Below, in pieces: positions 52,702 through 63,006 of a DNA stretch of 64,000 nt; the stretch's first letter is position 1; each line of letters starts with the position of its first letter. The stretch lies in assembly GCA_963839475.1 (NCBI GenBank), contig CAWIVH010000012.1, positions 62,001 through 126,000 of the forward strand, read 5' to 3'. This DNA is from CAWIVH01 sp963839475. Its GTDB lineage: Bacteria; Acidobacteriota; UBA6911. The position numbers were made by a program, and so were the translations under genes. The notes beneath the pieces are model-generated. The model worked only from the letters and a program-made list of their open reading frames with translations. It searched no databases and was not told the DNA's origin.

Positions 52702-55695
52702 ATGGTATTCCCAGAGCCTTTGATCAATAAACGCGGAACGGGCTTGATGGTTTTGGCCCTGGTATTTTTGCTGGCGCTGCCGGCAATGGCACAGCTGGAT
52801 CGCGCGACATTAACAGGCACCATCTCGGACCCTTCTGGTGCAGCGCTGGCGGGGGCGAAGGTCACGATCACCAATCCGGAGACGGGCTTTACACGAGATA
52901 TGGTGGTTGGTGACAGAGGGAACTATACGATTCCCCAGCTGCCGGTCGGCCATTACACGGTGACGATTGAAGCCATGGGCTTCAAGACAGTCCGTTATGA
53001 GAACCTAGAATTACTGGTGGGCCTGACGAGAACGCTCGATGTCCGCCTTGAAGTTGCGTCAGTCGCGACCCAGGTGGAAGTGGTATCCGAGGTGGCTCCG
53101 CTGGACCGCAACTCGGCGGAACTGGGCTCGGTTATCCAGACCAGCCAGATCGGTTCGCTGCCCGTCAATGGGCGGCACTGGGCAAGCCTCATGCTGCTGG
53201 CGCCGGGAGCTATCAACACCGGTGCCGGAACGCAGGACTCTACCCGCTTTGTCGGCCGGGCCAACGACGACAACAACTGGACCTTCGATGGTGTGGATAA
53301 TACTGCCATCAAAGATCCTACCTATGGCGCCAACGTGCGTCTGGTGGTCAGCATGGACTCGATCGCGGAGTTCAAGGTGAGTTCCTCGATGTATTCTGCC
53401 GAGTCGGGGGGAGGCGCGGGAGGCCAGGTGAGCCTGGTCTCCAAGAGCGGTTCCAATAACTTTCACGGCGGCCTTTTCGAATATTTCCGTAATGATGCTC
53501 TGGATGCCCGGACAGTTTTCGACGGCCCGAACCTGCCCCCCTTCCACCTGAACCAGTTCGGCGGAAATATCGGCGGCCCCATAGTCAAAGGCAAACTCTT
53601 TTTCTTCTTCAATTACGAGGGTTTGCGCCAACGCCAGTCATCGGTTTATACATCACAGGTCCCGAGCGCCAAGCTTCGTTCGGAAGTGATGGCTAAATCA
53701 CCTGTCTTAAAGCCGGTTCTCGATGCCTATCCGTTGGGCACCGCGGCGACCAAAGACTCGTATGTCGACGACTTTTCCGGTACATTCGGGAAAAGGAGTG
53801 ACGAGAATAGCTACGCCTATCGTGTTGATTGGAACATCACGGATAAAAGCACGCTCTTCTTCCGGCACAGCCTGGATCGCGGCAACAATCAGACACCCGC
53901 CGGGTTTAAGTCTGAATACCACACGGAGGACAGGAATACGCCGCAGAATTACGTGCTCCAATATCAGCGGACTTTCAGCCCCACCCTTGTGAACGAGACC
54001 AGGCTCGGGGTGAACTATCTCCCGGCCATCATCGACGAAATCGGTCCTTACCCCACCACCATTAACGTCCCCGGGCTCAGCACGATCATGGACACGAGGA
54101 TTAACAAGGAAATTGGTGGAACCTATTCCTTTATCGATAACCTCAGCTGGTTCAGAGGCCGTCATAGTCTGAAGATGGGAGCTGAAGCCCGTATCATCCA
54201 CATGGATAACGAGGTGGGCCCCGTCGATGGCGCCACCTATACCAGCATGTCGAATTTCATCAACAATAAAGCGGATGCGATGTCAGTCAGCCCCGGAGTG
54301 CCCATGCTCGGGGGCCGAAGAAAATTCTACTTCGCCTATTTCCAGGATGATTTCAAACTTCGTCCCAATCTGACCCTGAATCTTGGCGTCCGGTATGAGT
54401 ATTACACGGTTCTGACCGAGCAGTACGACAGAATGGCGCCCTTCGATGAAATCAATGGCGTCTTTCTGCCGGCAAGCGCGGGAGCCTATGAGCCCGATTA
54501 TAATAACATCGCGCCACGGTTTAGCTTTGCCTGGTCCCCTTCGGCCTTCAAGGACAAGACGGTCATCCGGGCCGGCTACGGGATGTTCTACGGTCCGGGC
54601 CAGAACGACGATATGTTCGGCCCGATTGAGAGCATCGAGGAAAGCGGCGCGCTGACATCGGCCGAAGTCCCGGGGCTGTCCTATCCGATTGCTCCTTGGA
54701 TCCCCCAGATGAAATCCACGGGAAGGACCCCCCGCCATCTCAAGCGGGACCGGGCTGACGAATACTCCCAGCAGTGGGGCATCAACATTCAGCAACAGCT
54801 TCCCGCTGATTTCACCATGCAGATCGGTTATGCGGGCAACAATGCACACAAGATCCTCTCTCGATATTACATCAACCTGATTGATCCCGTTACCGGCAAG
54901 CGCCCCTGGTCGTCCTACGGCCGGATAGACAGCCGGCGAGACGACGCCAACGGGAACTTCAGCGGCCTGCAGGCTTCGCTGAGGCGGCGCCTGGCAAGCG
55001 GGCTTCAGGGAGGATTTGAGTACATGTGGTCCCACGCCATGAACGATGGGGCCGTCGGCGGCGGCGAATCCACCGCGCCGCAGAACGTGAACAACCGCTA
55101 CGCTGAAAAATCCAACAGCAACTATGACATCCGGCACAACGTTTCAGCCAACTTCATGTGGGATCTGCCTTTCGGCGCCAACAAAAAACATAACCTCGGC
55201 AGCTTCGGTAATGCGGTGCTCGGAGGATGGGAACTGGGTGGGATCGTTGCCGCCCGCACGGGGCGGGTCCTGAACATTTCGGTGACCCGAAGTACTTCCG
55301 CGATGCCTGACGGCAACAACTCGAACCAGCGCCCTAACCTCGTTGCCGGGGTGCCAATCTACCCCGAAACCCAGACACTGGACAAGTGGCTGAATATAGC
55401 CGCCTATGCCGTTCCCGCGAACAAAACCTGGGGCAACCTGGGGAAAAATACTGCGTGGGGACCTGGCGTCCACCAGTGGGACATTTCTCTTCAGAAAAAG
55501 ATGAAGGTCACCGAAGGACAGAATATTTCATTCCGCGCCGAGTTCTTCAATATCTGGAACCGGCCCCACTTCGCCAATCCGGCGACAAACATATCATCAA
55601 CTTCTTCCTTCGGACGCATCACGGCGCCCATGAACCGGGAGATCGGCACAGGAACGGCGCGGCAGATTCAGTTCATGCTGCGTTACGCGTTCTGA
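52702..55695 (+). CDS. Oar-like TonB-dependent receptor
   Basis: 997 residues. A signal peptide (GTGLMVLALVFLLALPAMAQ) leads to a carboxypeptidase-regulatory domain (TLTGTISDPSGAALAGAKVTI ... QLPVGHYTVTIEAMGF). Then come the plug (GSLPVNGRHWASLMLLAPGA, WTFDGVDNTAIKDP, GGAGGQVSLVSKSGSNNFHGGLFEYFRNDALDAR) and the barrel, ending FMLRYAF with a terminal Phe. The start is the ATG at 52702 with AAAGGTG nine bases upstream. The divergent regulator and the downstream phosphatase and phytase genes suggest an organophosphate or a sugar phosphate as ligand, but receptors of this type cannot be assigned by sequence. Confidence 0.92.
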   Translation: MVFPEPLINKRGTGLMVLALVFLLALPAMAQLDRATLTGTISDPSGAALAGAKVTITNPETGFTRDMVVGDRGNYTIPQLPVGHYTVTIEAMGFKTVRYENLELLVGLTRTLDVRLEVASVATQVEVVSEVAPLDRNSAELGSVIQTSQIGSLPVNGRHWASLMLLAPGAINTGAGTQDSTRFVGRANDDNNWTFDGVDNTAIKDPTYGANVRLVVSMDSIAEFKVSSSMYSAESGGGAGGQVSLVSKSGSNNFHGGLFEYFRNDALDARTVFDGPNLPPFHLNQFGGNIGGPIVKGKLFFFFNYEGLRQRQSSVYTSQVPSAKLRSEVMAKSPVLKPVLDAYPLGTAATKDSYVDDFSGTFGKRSDENSYAYRVDWNITDKSTLFFRHSLDRGNNQTPAGFKSEYHTEDRNTPQNYVLQYQRTFSPTLVNETRLGVNYLPAIIDEIGPYPTTINVPGLSTIMDTRINKEIGGTYSFIDNLSWFRGRHSLKMGAEARIIHMDNEVGPVDGATYTSMSNFINNKADAMSVSPGVPMLGGRRKFYFAYFQDDFKLRPNLTLNLGVRYEYYTVLTEQYDRMAPFDEINGVFLPASAGAYEPDYNNIAPRFSFAWSPSAFKDKTVIRAGYGMFYGPGQNDDMFGPIESIEESGALTSAEVPGLSYPIAPWIPQMKSTGRTPRHLKRDRADEYSQQWGINIQQQLPADFTMQIGYAGNNAHKILSRYYINLIDPVTGKRPWSSYGRIDSRRDDANGNFSGLQASLRRRLASGLQGGFEYMWSHAMNDGAVGGGESTAPQNVNNRYAEKSNSNYDIRHNVSANFMWDLPFGANKKHNLGSFGNAVLGGWELGGIVAARTGRVLNISVTRSTSAMPDGNNSNQRPNLVAGVPIYPETQTLDKWLNIAAYAVPANKTWGNLGKNTAWGPGVHQWDISLQKKMKVTEGQNISFRAEFFNIWNRPHFANPATNISSTSSFGRITAPMNREIGTGTARQIQFMLRYAF

Positions 55696-56120
55696 ACGCC
55701 GACCCTGGTTGGCGCGCGGTTAAGCCGGTGCAGCAATCCCTGGCCTGCACCGGCTTCCGCATCATGCAGCCGCCGGGGCGCTGAGAGCTCAGTGGGATGA
55801 AGGAGCTAGTCTCCCAATCACCCCTGCAACCTCTGCTCAATACTCGCTCCGGCGGGGATTTTGAAAGTGCGGCAGAAAATGGCTTCTGTCGCGCCCGGGC
55901 CGATTCATCTTCTTGAGAAGATGTCCCTGGATGTAAATTACGCATCTGGATCGGCTCCCTAGCCACCGCCGAAGGACTTTTAGAGCTGCCGGTTCTGAGG
56001 CGGGGAACGCTTCAAACAATTCTGAATCCCTGCAGTGCGCCTTCCTGGCTTTCTGCGAAGAAAAACCTTCAGGACAGCAGGGGGAGCACTAATTCCCAAG
56101 GCTCGCGACAAGGAAATAAA
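55696..56120. other. Intergenic region after the receptor
   Basis: 425 bases without a supported gene. The first part carries the terminator at 55722-55756. Short minus-strand frames across 55670-56020 have no ribosome site and no family. The alkaline phosphatase promoter must lie near its end; I see no clear hexamers. Confidence 0.5.
55722..55756 (+). terminator. Hairpin after the receptor gene
   Basis: AAGCCGGTGCAG (55722-55733) pairs perfectly with CTGCACCGGCTT (55745-55756) around an 11-base loop, 27 bases past the stop codon. There is no T run after it, so termination may be partial. Confidence 0.6.
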
Positions 56121-57251
56121 ATGAAAAAGTATCTCTTGATCATCCTTCTTATTGTATCGACTTCCGTCTGGGCGGCCGAGAAACGCGCCAGGAACGTAAT
56201 CCTGTTCATCGGCGACGCCGGTGGACTTCCGGTGCTCAATGCCGCCGCGGCATACAAGGGTAAAGCCCAATCGCTTTTCATCCAGCAGATGCCTCATATC
56301 GGACTGATGGAAACCTCGACCGCCACAACCTGGGTGTCGGACTCCGCCGCGGCCATGACGGCGATCGTAACCGGGCAAAAGACCCAAGGGGGCGTCATTT
56401 CTCAGTCACAGTCCGCGATTAAAGGGAAGCAAGATGGCGAGCCCCTTAAAACCATTCTGGAATATGCCGAGGAGCACGGCCTGTCGACCGGCGTCATCAC
56501 CGATGATGATGTAACCGGAGCCACCGCGGCGGCCTGCTACTCGCACGCCAACGACAGGAAGAAAGCAGTCGACATTTTTTCGCAGCTCCTGAAACCACGA
56601 TACGGAAACGGAGTCGACATCCTGATCGGTGAAGGAAAGACCGCAATGACCGAAACCCCAGCCGCGGTCTGGGGTGAAGTCGAATCCGGATTGCGCAACA
56701 AAGGGTACGTCATCGCCAAATCCCTGGATCAGTTCCAACCAACCCTGAGTCGCGCGGTCGTGCTTCTGGGGCCGGAAGATTTTGATATGAATGCCGCGGT
56801 GAAGCGCACGATCGAAATCCTGTCCCGCAATCGCAAAGGCTACTTTTTAATGGTCGAAGTCGACCTCCACACGACTCAGTTAAAGAGGGGACTGGATCGC
56901 ACACTTTATATGGACCGGCTGGTCGAAGAAACGGCCAGGAGCGCCAGGAACGACACACTGATCATTTTCGCGGCGGATCATTCATTCGATACCGTGGTCA
57001 GGGGCGGCGTCAAGGGACAACCGATTCTACCCCCTGAATCGGAAGGGACGGCCAAACCGCCCACGGCCAAACCCCTCATCCGGATGGATAGCGGGCACAC
57101 CGGGGAGGAAGTCCTTGTAGCTGGCACGGGCCCGGGGGCTGAGAACATCAGGGGATTCTTCCCAAACACGCAGCTGTTCCGAATCATGATGGCGGCTTAT
57201 GGCTGGAAGGAAACCGGGCAATCAGAAGCCACCAAGGCCGGGAGCCAATAG
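56121..57251 (+). CDS. Alkaline phosphatase family protein
   Basis: A 376-residue exported phosphomonoesterase candidate. Signal peptide KKYLLIILLIVSTSVWAA. It shows NVILFIGDAGG (metal-binding Asp32), WVSDSAAAMTA with the nucleophile Ser75, GVITDDDVTGATAAA, FAADHSFDTVV (metal Asp-His) and SGHTGEEVLVAGTGPGAENIRG. The family's usual EGGxxDxxxH segment reads VEVDLHTTQLKRG here, so one metal site may be altered. AAGGAA precedes the ATG. It stands first in a run of kinase, metallophosphoesterase and phytase genes. Confidence 0.88.
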   Translation: MKKYLLIILLIVSTSVWAAEKRARNVILFIGDAGGLPVLNAAAAYKGKAQSLFIQQMPHIGLMETSTATTWVSDSAAAMTAIVTGQKTQGGVISQSQSAIKGKQDGEPLKTILEYAEEHGLSTGVITDDDVTGATAAACYSHANDRKKAVDIFSQLLKPRYGNGVDILIGEGKTAMTETPAAVWGEVESGLRNKGYVIAKSLDQFQPTLSRAVVLLGPEDFDMNAAVKRTIEILSRNRKGYFLMVEVDLHTTQLKRGLDRTLYMDRLVEETARSARNDTLIIFAADHSFDTVVRGGVKGQPILPPESEGTAKPPTAKPLIRMDSGHTGEEVLVAGTGPGAENIRGFFPNTQLFRIMMAAYGWKETGQSEATKAGSQ

Positions 57252-57362
57252 CACGGCATTGCGGAGCCGGAAAAGGACCTGGTCGGACATGAAAACTCTT
57301 TCCATATGGCATGCCCAAATCAGCAACCAAGCCGGATTTGAAATCTGCATCGGAAAGGCAAT

Positions 57363-58256
57363 ATGAGCGGTGTTCTTCACTTCGATATCGTCATTTTGGG
57401 CAACTATACAAAAGACACGATCGTCTCATCCGCCGGTACTCGAATGGTCGACGGCGGCGGATTCAACTACGGCGCTCACGTCGCCTCCATGATGGGACTC
57501 AAAACCGCGGCCGTGACAAGGTTGGCGAGAGAGGATTCCCGTGTGGTGGATGCCCTGGTTCGGCTCGGCGTCGCGGTCTTTCCTGAATACACCCCTCATT
57601 CGACCTGCCTGCGCCTCTATTATCCTACTGCGAATGTTGATGAACGCATTCTGACCGTGTCGAGCACCGCAGGGTCATTTACCTCAGCCCAGGTAACACC
57701 GCTGCAAGCCGGCACTTTTCTGATCAACGCTTCAATCCGGGGTGAAGTGGGTCTTGATGTGATCGCGGAACTAAAAAAGAAGGGCGCCCTCCTCGCAGCG
57801 GATGTCCAGGGGTTTATCAGGGTCGTCGATTCCGACGGCACCCTGACATACCAACCGTGGCCGGAAAAGGAGGCATACCTCTCACAAATCGACATCCTGA
57901 AAACCGATGCGGTGGAAGCCGAAATGTTGACCGGCACCACCGACATTCGAGCCGCATCGAGAATGATTGCGGGGTGGGGCCCCAGAGAGATCGTGCTCAC
58001 GCACCGTGATGGTGTCCTGGTGTTCGCCGGCGGCCAATTTCATGAGGCCCCCTTTCGTCCAAAGCAGTTGATTGGAAGGAGCGGGCGCGGAGATACCTGC
58101 ATCGCTTCTTATGTAGCCAGGCGCCTCAGCGCTCCGCCGGAGGATGCCTGTATCTGGGCCGCTGCCGTGACCAGTCTCAAACTGGAGGCGGAAGGCCCCA
58201 TCCATAGGAAGGCAGCTGAGGTGGAGAAGTTGATTGAGATGTCTTACAGAACCTGA
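57363..58256 (+). CDS. PfkB-family carbohydrate kinase
   Basis: A 297-residue ribokinase-like protein. The N-terminus LHFDIVILGNYTKDTIV and GGGFNYGAHVASMMGLKTAAVTRL form the sugar-binding half. The C-terminal signature is GRSGRGDTCIASYVARRL, with the catalytic-base Asp kept in GRGD in place of the common GAGD. VLTHRDGVLVF precedes it. No signal peptide, so cytoplasmic. It may phosphorylate the sugar or polyol freed by the phosphatases around it. Substrate unknown. Confidence 0.87.
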   Translation: MSGVLHFDIVILGNYTKDTIVSSAGTRMVDGGGFNYGAHVASMMGLKTAAVTRLAREDSRVVDALVRLGVAVFPEYTPHSTCLRLYYPTANVDERILTVSSTAGSFTSAQVTPLQAGTFLINASIRGEVGLDVIAELKKKGALLAADVQGFIRVVDSDGTLTYQPWPEKEAYLSQIDILKTDAVEAEMLTGTTDIRAASRMIAGWGPREIVLTHRDGVLVFAGGQFHEAPFRPKQLIGRSGRGDTCIASYVARRLSAPPEDACIWAAAVTSLKLEAEGPIHRKAAEVEKLIEMSYRT

Positions 58257-58316
58257 TTCGGATTTCGGAGCCGGAATCACCATCGGTTTCAGTTGCTGCC
58301 GGCTCGAATCCGAGTC
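58255..58316 (+). terminator. Imperfect long hairpin after the kinase gene
   Basis: 58255-58274 pairs with 58299-58316 over about 17 bases with a small bulge; the left arm begins in the stop codon. No T run follows. A weak terminator or mRNA-protecting structure. Confidence 0.4.
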
Positions 58317-58357
58317 CGCTCCTGTGGAGCCAGGTTCAATGCTGGAGGAACGGCATA

Positions 58358-59953
58358 ATGCTGAAAACTTCCCGGGTTATGGTTTTTACGGCATTATTGG
58401 CGATCGCACTCCCGGCCTTTGGTCAGGCTCAAGGGACTGCTTCGACCGTGCCGGACAACATCCGGTTGACCTGGTCTGATAGTCCCAAGACCACTCAGAC
58501 CATCGGTTGGAGAACCGATGTCACGGTAAAGTCGGGACGCGTGCAGTGTGCCGGGGAGGGCCAGGCCGTCACCGAAGTTGCGGCACCTGCGCCGGAAAAG
58601 CTGGAGACCAACATCGGAGCCATCCATCTCTTCTCCGTTACGCTTCGGCAGCTTCTTCCAGGTACCAGATACAAATACCGGGTTGGCGATGGAACTCACT
58701 GGAGCGCCTATTACAGTTTCGAAACCGAGAAAGCTGAAAACAGCAATTTCGAGTTCATCGTCTTCGGCGATTCCCACGAAAAGAAACCGGTGTACAAGGT
58801 CTGGCAGCAGACCGTCGCGCAGGCATACCGGCAGAATCCCGGCGCACGTTTCGTGATGAATGTAGGAGATTTGATCTATTCCGGGAAGGACTACGAGCAG
58901 TGGCAGGCATGGTTCTCCGCCTGCCAGGAAGTCATCGCCAACATTCCCGAAATGCCGGCGATCGGCGATCATGAACCCCGTGGCGTCACGAGCAAGGACG
59001 AGTGGCAGCGACCCGACTATTTCGTAAAGCTTTTCAAGCTCCCACCCAATGGCCCTGAAAAGTTCAAGGGAGAGGTGTACTCCTTCGACTACGGCCCGGC
59101 TCACATTGTTGTCTTAAACAGTTCGTTCCATTACGAGTTCAAAGATCCGGCGGACCGGAAAGCCATGATTGATGCCGAGACTTCGTGGCTGGATGCCGAT
59201 CTGGCATCAACAAAAAAGCCATGGAAGATTGTCGTGTATCACGACGCAACCTACAATATCGCGCCGGACCGGGCCGGCACTCTGACCAAGACGCACTTTG
59301 GGCCCATCATCGACAAGCACCACGTGGACGCGGTCTTCAACGCTCACGACCACGCCATGGCGCGAAGCTACTTCATCCACGGTGGGAACTTTGTACCGGG
59401 CGGCGCCGAGGGCACCGTCTATTTCGTTTCGGGCCGAGCCGGCGACAACGCCAAGGACAGCCTGGGCCGCAAGATCTGGCATCCGTTTTTTCATGATCCA
59501 CAGGCACAAAGCGGCTATCTCGTCGTCGGTGTGAGCCGGGATGTTCTGACCGTGAGAACCCGGTTGCTGGACGGCACCGTAATCGATTCTTTTAATATCA
59601 ACAAAGCTAATCCTGAAAAGGGCACGCCGGCCATTCCTTTCGGTCCCTACCAAACGCCTCGCTTCGCCGCATTCGGATACCTGCTCCCCTTCGGAAAAGC
59701 TCCGGAAAGAAACAACGCGGGAGAGTGGTTCGTCGACATTAACGCGCTGGCAGCGTTTATGTCCGGGAGGTTCGACCCGGGAACGCTGGTTCTGAGTTAC
59801 GACAATGATAAGCTCAAGCTCCAGTTCGGGGAGGATATGTTTCTCAACCGTTCCAGGGACATGATATCGCTCGCCGGACTTACGTCGGGAGGCTTCTACT
59901 GCAGGTACCACAAAGCCATGAACATGGTTATGGTCGAAAGATGGAGAGATTGA
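58358..59953 (+). CDS. Purple-acid-phosphatase-like exported metallophosphoesterase
   Basis: 531 residues. A signal peptide (RVMVFTALLAIALPAFGQAQ) is followed by a fibronectin-like N-terminal domain (IRLTWSDSPKTTQTIGWRTD ... LLPGTRYKYRVGDG). The phosphoesterase core follows: FIVFGDSHEK, VMNVGDLIYSGKD, AIGDHEPRG, VYHDATYN and FNAHDHAMARS carry the metal ligands in order. The last 80 residues (EWFVDINALAAFMSGRFDPG through MNMVMVERWRD) look like a copper-amine-oxidase-N/stalk type domain. GGAGG is nine bases before the ATG. Probably acts on phosphate esters outside the inner membrane. Confidence 0.88.
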   Translation: MLKTSRVMVFTALLAIALPAFGQAQGTASTVPDNIRLTWSDSPKTTQTIGWRTDVTVKSGRVQCAGEGQAVTEVAAPAPEKLETNIGAIHLFSVTLRQLLPGTRYKYRVGDGTHWSAYYSFETEKAENSNFEFIVFGDSHEKKPVYKVWQQTVAQAYRQNPGARFVMNVGDLIYSGKDYEQWQAWFSACQEVIANIPEMPAIGDHEPRGVTSKDEWQRPDYFVKLFKLPPNGPEKFKGEVYSFDYGPAHIVVLNSSFHYEFKDPADRKAMIDAETSWLDADLASTKKPWKIVVYHDATYNIAPDRAGTLTKTHFGPIIDKHHVDAVFNAHDHAMARSYFIHGGNFVPGGAEGTVYFVSGRAGDNAKDSLGRKIWHPFFHDPQAQSGYLVVGVSRDVLTVRTRLLDGTVIDSFNINKANPEKGTPAIPFGPYQTPRFAAFGYLLPFGKAPERNNAGEWFVDINALAAFMSGRFDPGTLVLSYDNDKLKLQFGEDMFLNRSRDMISLAGLTSGGFYCRYHKAMNMVMVERWRD

Positions 59954-60045
59954 CCAGCGGCGGGAAGTTCTGTCGGGGAAAAGGAACACCAGCTGCGAGA
60001 TAGTCTCAATGGCACACCTGTATGCGTCGCGAAAAGGAGGCGATC

Positions 60046-61164
60046 ATGGAATGTGTAAACAAGCACAGGTCCAAAGAATTAGCCCTGATTGCGGCACTCC
60101 TGCCGGTGTTAATGCTTTATGCGGGTTGTATCCAATCAAGATCCGGGCCAGCGAATCTCACGCCCATCCGCCCTCTCGTCACGACCGACCCGGTCCGGAT
60201 GGATTCAGACGATCCTGCCATATGGCTGAATTCCGCAGATCCTGCCCAGAGCCTGATTGTCGGTGTGGATAAGGACCAGGACGGGTCCTTGTATGTCTTC
60301 GGTCTCGATGGGAAAACAATCCCGCAAAAGGTCGTGCGTGGCCTGAAACGTCCCAATAACGTTGATGTGGAATACCGTCTGATGCTCCAGGGGAAACCGA
60401 CCGATATTGCGGTCGTCACCGAAAGGGAGGCCCACAAGCTGCGTGTGTTCCGACTCCCGGACATGGCGGCCATTGACGACGGCGGAATCGAGGTTTTTTC
60501 GGGTCAAACACAAAGGGAGCCCATGGGAATCGGGTGCTACAGGAGGCCGTCGGACAATGCTATTTTCGCGATCGTCAGCCGCAAAGAGGGTCCGGCTAAC
60601 GGCTACTTATGGCAGTACCGGCTGGAAGACGACGGCAGCGGACGCGTCAAGGGAACCAAAGTAAGGGAATTCGGCATTTTCAGCGGGAAAAAGGAGATCG
60701 AAGCCGTGGCGGTCGACGATCCATCGGGATACGTGTATTTCGCCGACGAGCAATTCGGTGTGAGAAAGTATGCCGCCGATCCCGACACGCCCAATTCCAA
60801 TGATCAGTTGGCCGTTTTCGCAACGACCGGCTTCACGGCAGATCATGAAGGCATATCGATTTACGAGGCGAGCGACGGAACCGGCTATATCATCGTCTCG
60901 GACCAGGCGGCGAATACCTATCACATCTTCAAGCGGGAAGGGGAGCCTGATAACGCTCATAACCATCAGTTGGTGAAAATCGTCCGCCTATCCACCCAAA
61001 AGAGTGACGGATCCGATGTTACGAATGCGTTCTTGAACAGCACCTTTCCGGCCGGGGTGTTTGTATCCATGTCCGACGATAAGACCTTTCAACTTTATTC
61101 CTGGAAAGACATTGCGGGAACCGACCTGATTATCGCACCCGACGGCCGGCGAAGCGGCCGGTGA
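60046..61164 (+). CDS. Beta-propeller 3-phytase-like lipoprotein
   Basis: A 372-residue protein with a lipoprotein signal (LALIAALLPVLMLYAGC). The mature part fits the six-bladed phytase: DSDDPAIWLNSADPAQSLIVGVDKDQDGSLYVFGLDGK, LKRPNNVDVEY, KKEIEAVAVDDPSGYVYFADEQFGVRKY and TADHEGISIYEASDGTGYIIVSDQ, with the Asp/Glu residues that bind calcium. Family members cleave phosphate from phytate. AAAGGAGG five bases upstream picks the ATG at 60046; the frame is open to 60022. It is the last gene of the phosphate-release group. Confidence 0.9.
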   Translation: MECVNKHRSKELALIAALLPVLMLYAGCIQSRSGPANLTPIRPLVTTDPVRMDSDDPAIWLNSADPAQSLIVGVDKDQDGSLYVFGLDGKTIPQKVVRGLKRPNNVDVEYRLMLQGKPTDIAVVTEREAHKLRVFRLPDMAAIDDGGIEVFSGQTQREPMGIGCYRRPSDNAIFAIVSRKEGPANGYLWQYRLEDDGSGRVKGTKVREFGIFSGKKEIEAVAVDDPSGYVYFADEQFGVRKYAADPDTPNSNDQLAVFATTGFTADHEGISIYEASDGTGYIIVSDQAANTYHIFKREGEPDNAHNHQLVKIVRLSTQKSDGSDVTNAFLNSTFPAGVFVSMSDDKTFQLYSWKDIAGTDLIIAPDGRRSGR

Positions 61165-61440
61165 CCGGAAGCCGGGAAAAAATTGGGGACAACCACCGAA
61201 TTTCCAGCGGTATCTCCGGAAATCAGCGTGAGCCGGAAGGAAAGTCAGTGATCATCCCCGATTTTTCATGGGTGATTTCGGATTGAATATGGCGGACTAT
61301 GGGGCCTGACGGCTAAAATCACGATTTCCCCTGAAATTCTGACTGCCCGGATTGCCCGGCCAGGGAATAAGTTCTTGGCATAAAAATCGCCTTCGTATAC
61401 CATCCTGCTTTCCGCCGAATATTATGGATTGGAGGTCCTC

Positions 61441-63006
61441 ATGATCACCATTCGTCGTGCACTTATAAGTGTATCCGACAAATCCGGGCTCATTGACTTC
61501 GCCCGCTACCTTATAGCCAATTCTGTGGAGATCCTGTCCACCGGCGGGACTGCACGACATTTGCGGGACCACGGCATTCCCGTGACGGATGTATCGGATT
61601 ATACGGGTTCGCCCGAAATCCTGGATGGCCGGGTCAAAACCCTCCACCCCCGCATCCATGCTGGACTCCTGGCCATAAGGGAAAAATCCTCACATCGGGA
61701 GCAGCTCCTTTTGCACGGCATACCCGAAATTGACATGGTCATTGTGAACCTCTATCCATTCCGGGAAACGGCGGCCCAGGAATCGAAGACCTTTGAAGAG
61801 GTGGTGGAACAGATCGACATCGGCGGCCCCAGCATGGTTCGCTCGGCGGCCAAAAACCATTCTTCTGTCGCCGTAGTTACCGACCCGTCGGATTACGGTT
61901 GGATTCTGCGTGAGCTTCAGACCCATAACTGCGGACTCAGTTCGCCGACCCTTTTCATCCTGGCACAGAAAGCATTTGCGCTGACCGCATCTTATGACGC
62001 CGCAATTGCGGCCTGGCTTTCCGAGCGAGTCTGGTCGACCGAAGGAGTTAAAAAGGCCGGATCGGAGCTGCCGGATCTTCAGGCGCTCGCCCTGAAAAAG
62101 ACCGCGGATCTTCGCTACGGCGAAAATCCCCATCAGCGGGCCGCATTGTACGAACGGCTCTCAGTTCCGCGGTGCGGCGTAGCCGGTGCGCGGGTACTCA
62201 ACGGAAAGGAGTTGAGCTACAACAACCTCCTCGACTCGGACGCGGCTTGGAATCTCGTCCTGGAATTCGACCGGCCGGCAGCGGCGGTCATCAAACATAC
62301 CAATCCGAGCGGTGTCGCCCAGGCTGATGAATTGCACAAAGCCTATGTCCTGGCGCGCGACTGCGACCCGGTATCGGCGTTTGGCTCCGTAGTCGCGTTC
62401 AACCGGGAGGTGGACGCCGCCACCGCTGTAGAATTGAATACGACCTTTGTCGAAGTCGTGTTGGCTCCAGGCTATGCCGATGATGCCCTGTCCACGCTGC
62501 GGCAGAAGAAAAACCTTAGGGTGCTTCAGGTCGAGCGCAGCCGGGAAAACGACCTGGCGTATCGTAACATTGACGGCGGCTTTCTGGTCCAGGACCGCGA
62601 CCAGTACCGAATCGGGCCGGACGACTTGAAGGTGGCTACCAAGCGCGCCCCAACACAGGAAGAAATGGAGGCGCTGCTCTTCGGGTGGCGGGTCGTGAAG
62701 CATGTCAAATCCAACGCCATTGTCTTCAGCGATGCCAACCGGACTCTCGGCATAGGCGCAGGGCAGATGAGCCGGGTTGATTCCGTCAAATGGGGGGCTC
62801 AGCGGGCTACACTCCCCCTGCAGGGCTGTGTTATGGCATCCGACGCTTTTTTCCCCTTCGCGGACGGAGTCATCGCTGCAGCAGGCTTCGGCGTCCGCGC
62901 GGTGATTCAGCCAGGCGGATCCCTGCGGGATTCCGAGGTCATCGCCGCGGCCGACGAATTGGGCCTGGCCATGGTGTTCACGGGCATTCGCCATTTCAGG
63001 CATTGA
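61441..63006 (+). CDS. purH: Bifunctional AICAR transformylase/IMP cyclohydrolase
   Basis: A 521-residue purine enzyme doing the last two steps to IMP. The cyclohydrolase half starts [23 protein letters not shown], with [45 protein letters not shown]. The transformylase half has [42 protein letters not shown] with the catalytic Lys-His, and the C-terminal [34 protein letters not shown]. The ATG at 61441 has GGAGG five bases upstream; a TTG twelve bases earlier (61429) overlaps that site and is not used. Confidence 0.97.
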   Translation: MITIRRALISVSDKSGLIDFARYLIANSVEILSTGGTARHLRDHGIPVTDVSDYTGSPEILDGRVKTLHPRIHAGLLAIREKSSHREQLLLHGIPEIDMVIVNLYPFRETAAQESKTFEEVVEQIDIGGPSMVRSAAKNHSSVAVVTDPSDYGWILRELQTHNCGLSSPTLFILAQKAFALTASYDAAIAAWLSERVWSTEGVKKAGSELPDLQALALKKTADLRYGENPHQRAALYERLSVPRCGVAGARVLNGKELSYNNLLDSDAAWNLVLEFDRPAAAVIKHTNPSGVAQADELHKAYVLARDCDPVSAFGSVVAFNREVDAATAVELNTTFVEVVLAPGYADDALSTLRQKKNLRVLQVERSRENDLAYRNIDGGFLVQDRDQYRIGPDDLKVATKRAPTQEEMEALLFGWRVVKHVKSNAIVFSDANRTLGIGAGQMSRVDSVKWGAQRATLPLQGCVMASDAFFPFADGVIAAAGFGVRAVIQPGGSLRDSEVIAAADELGLAMVFTGIRHFRH

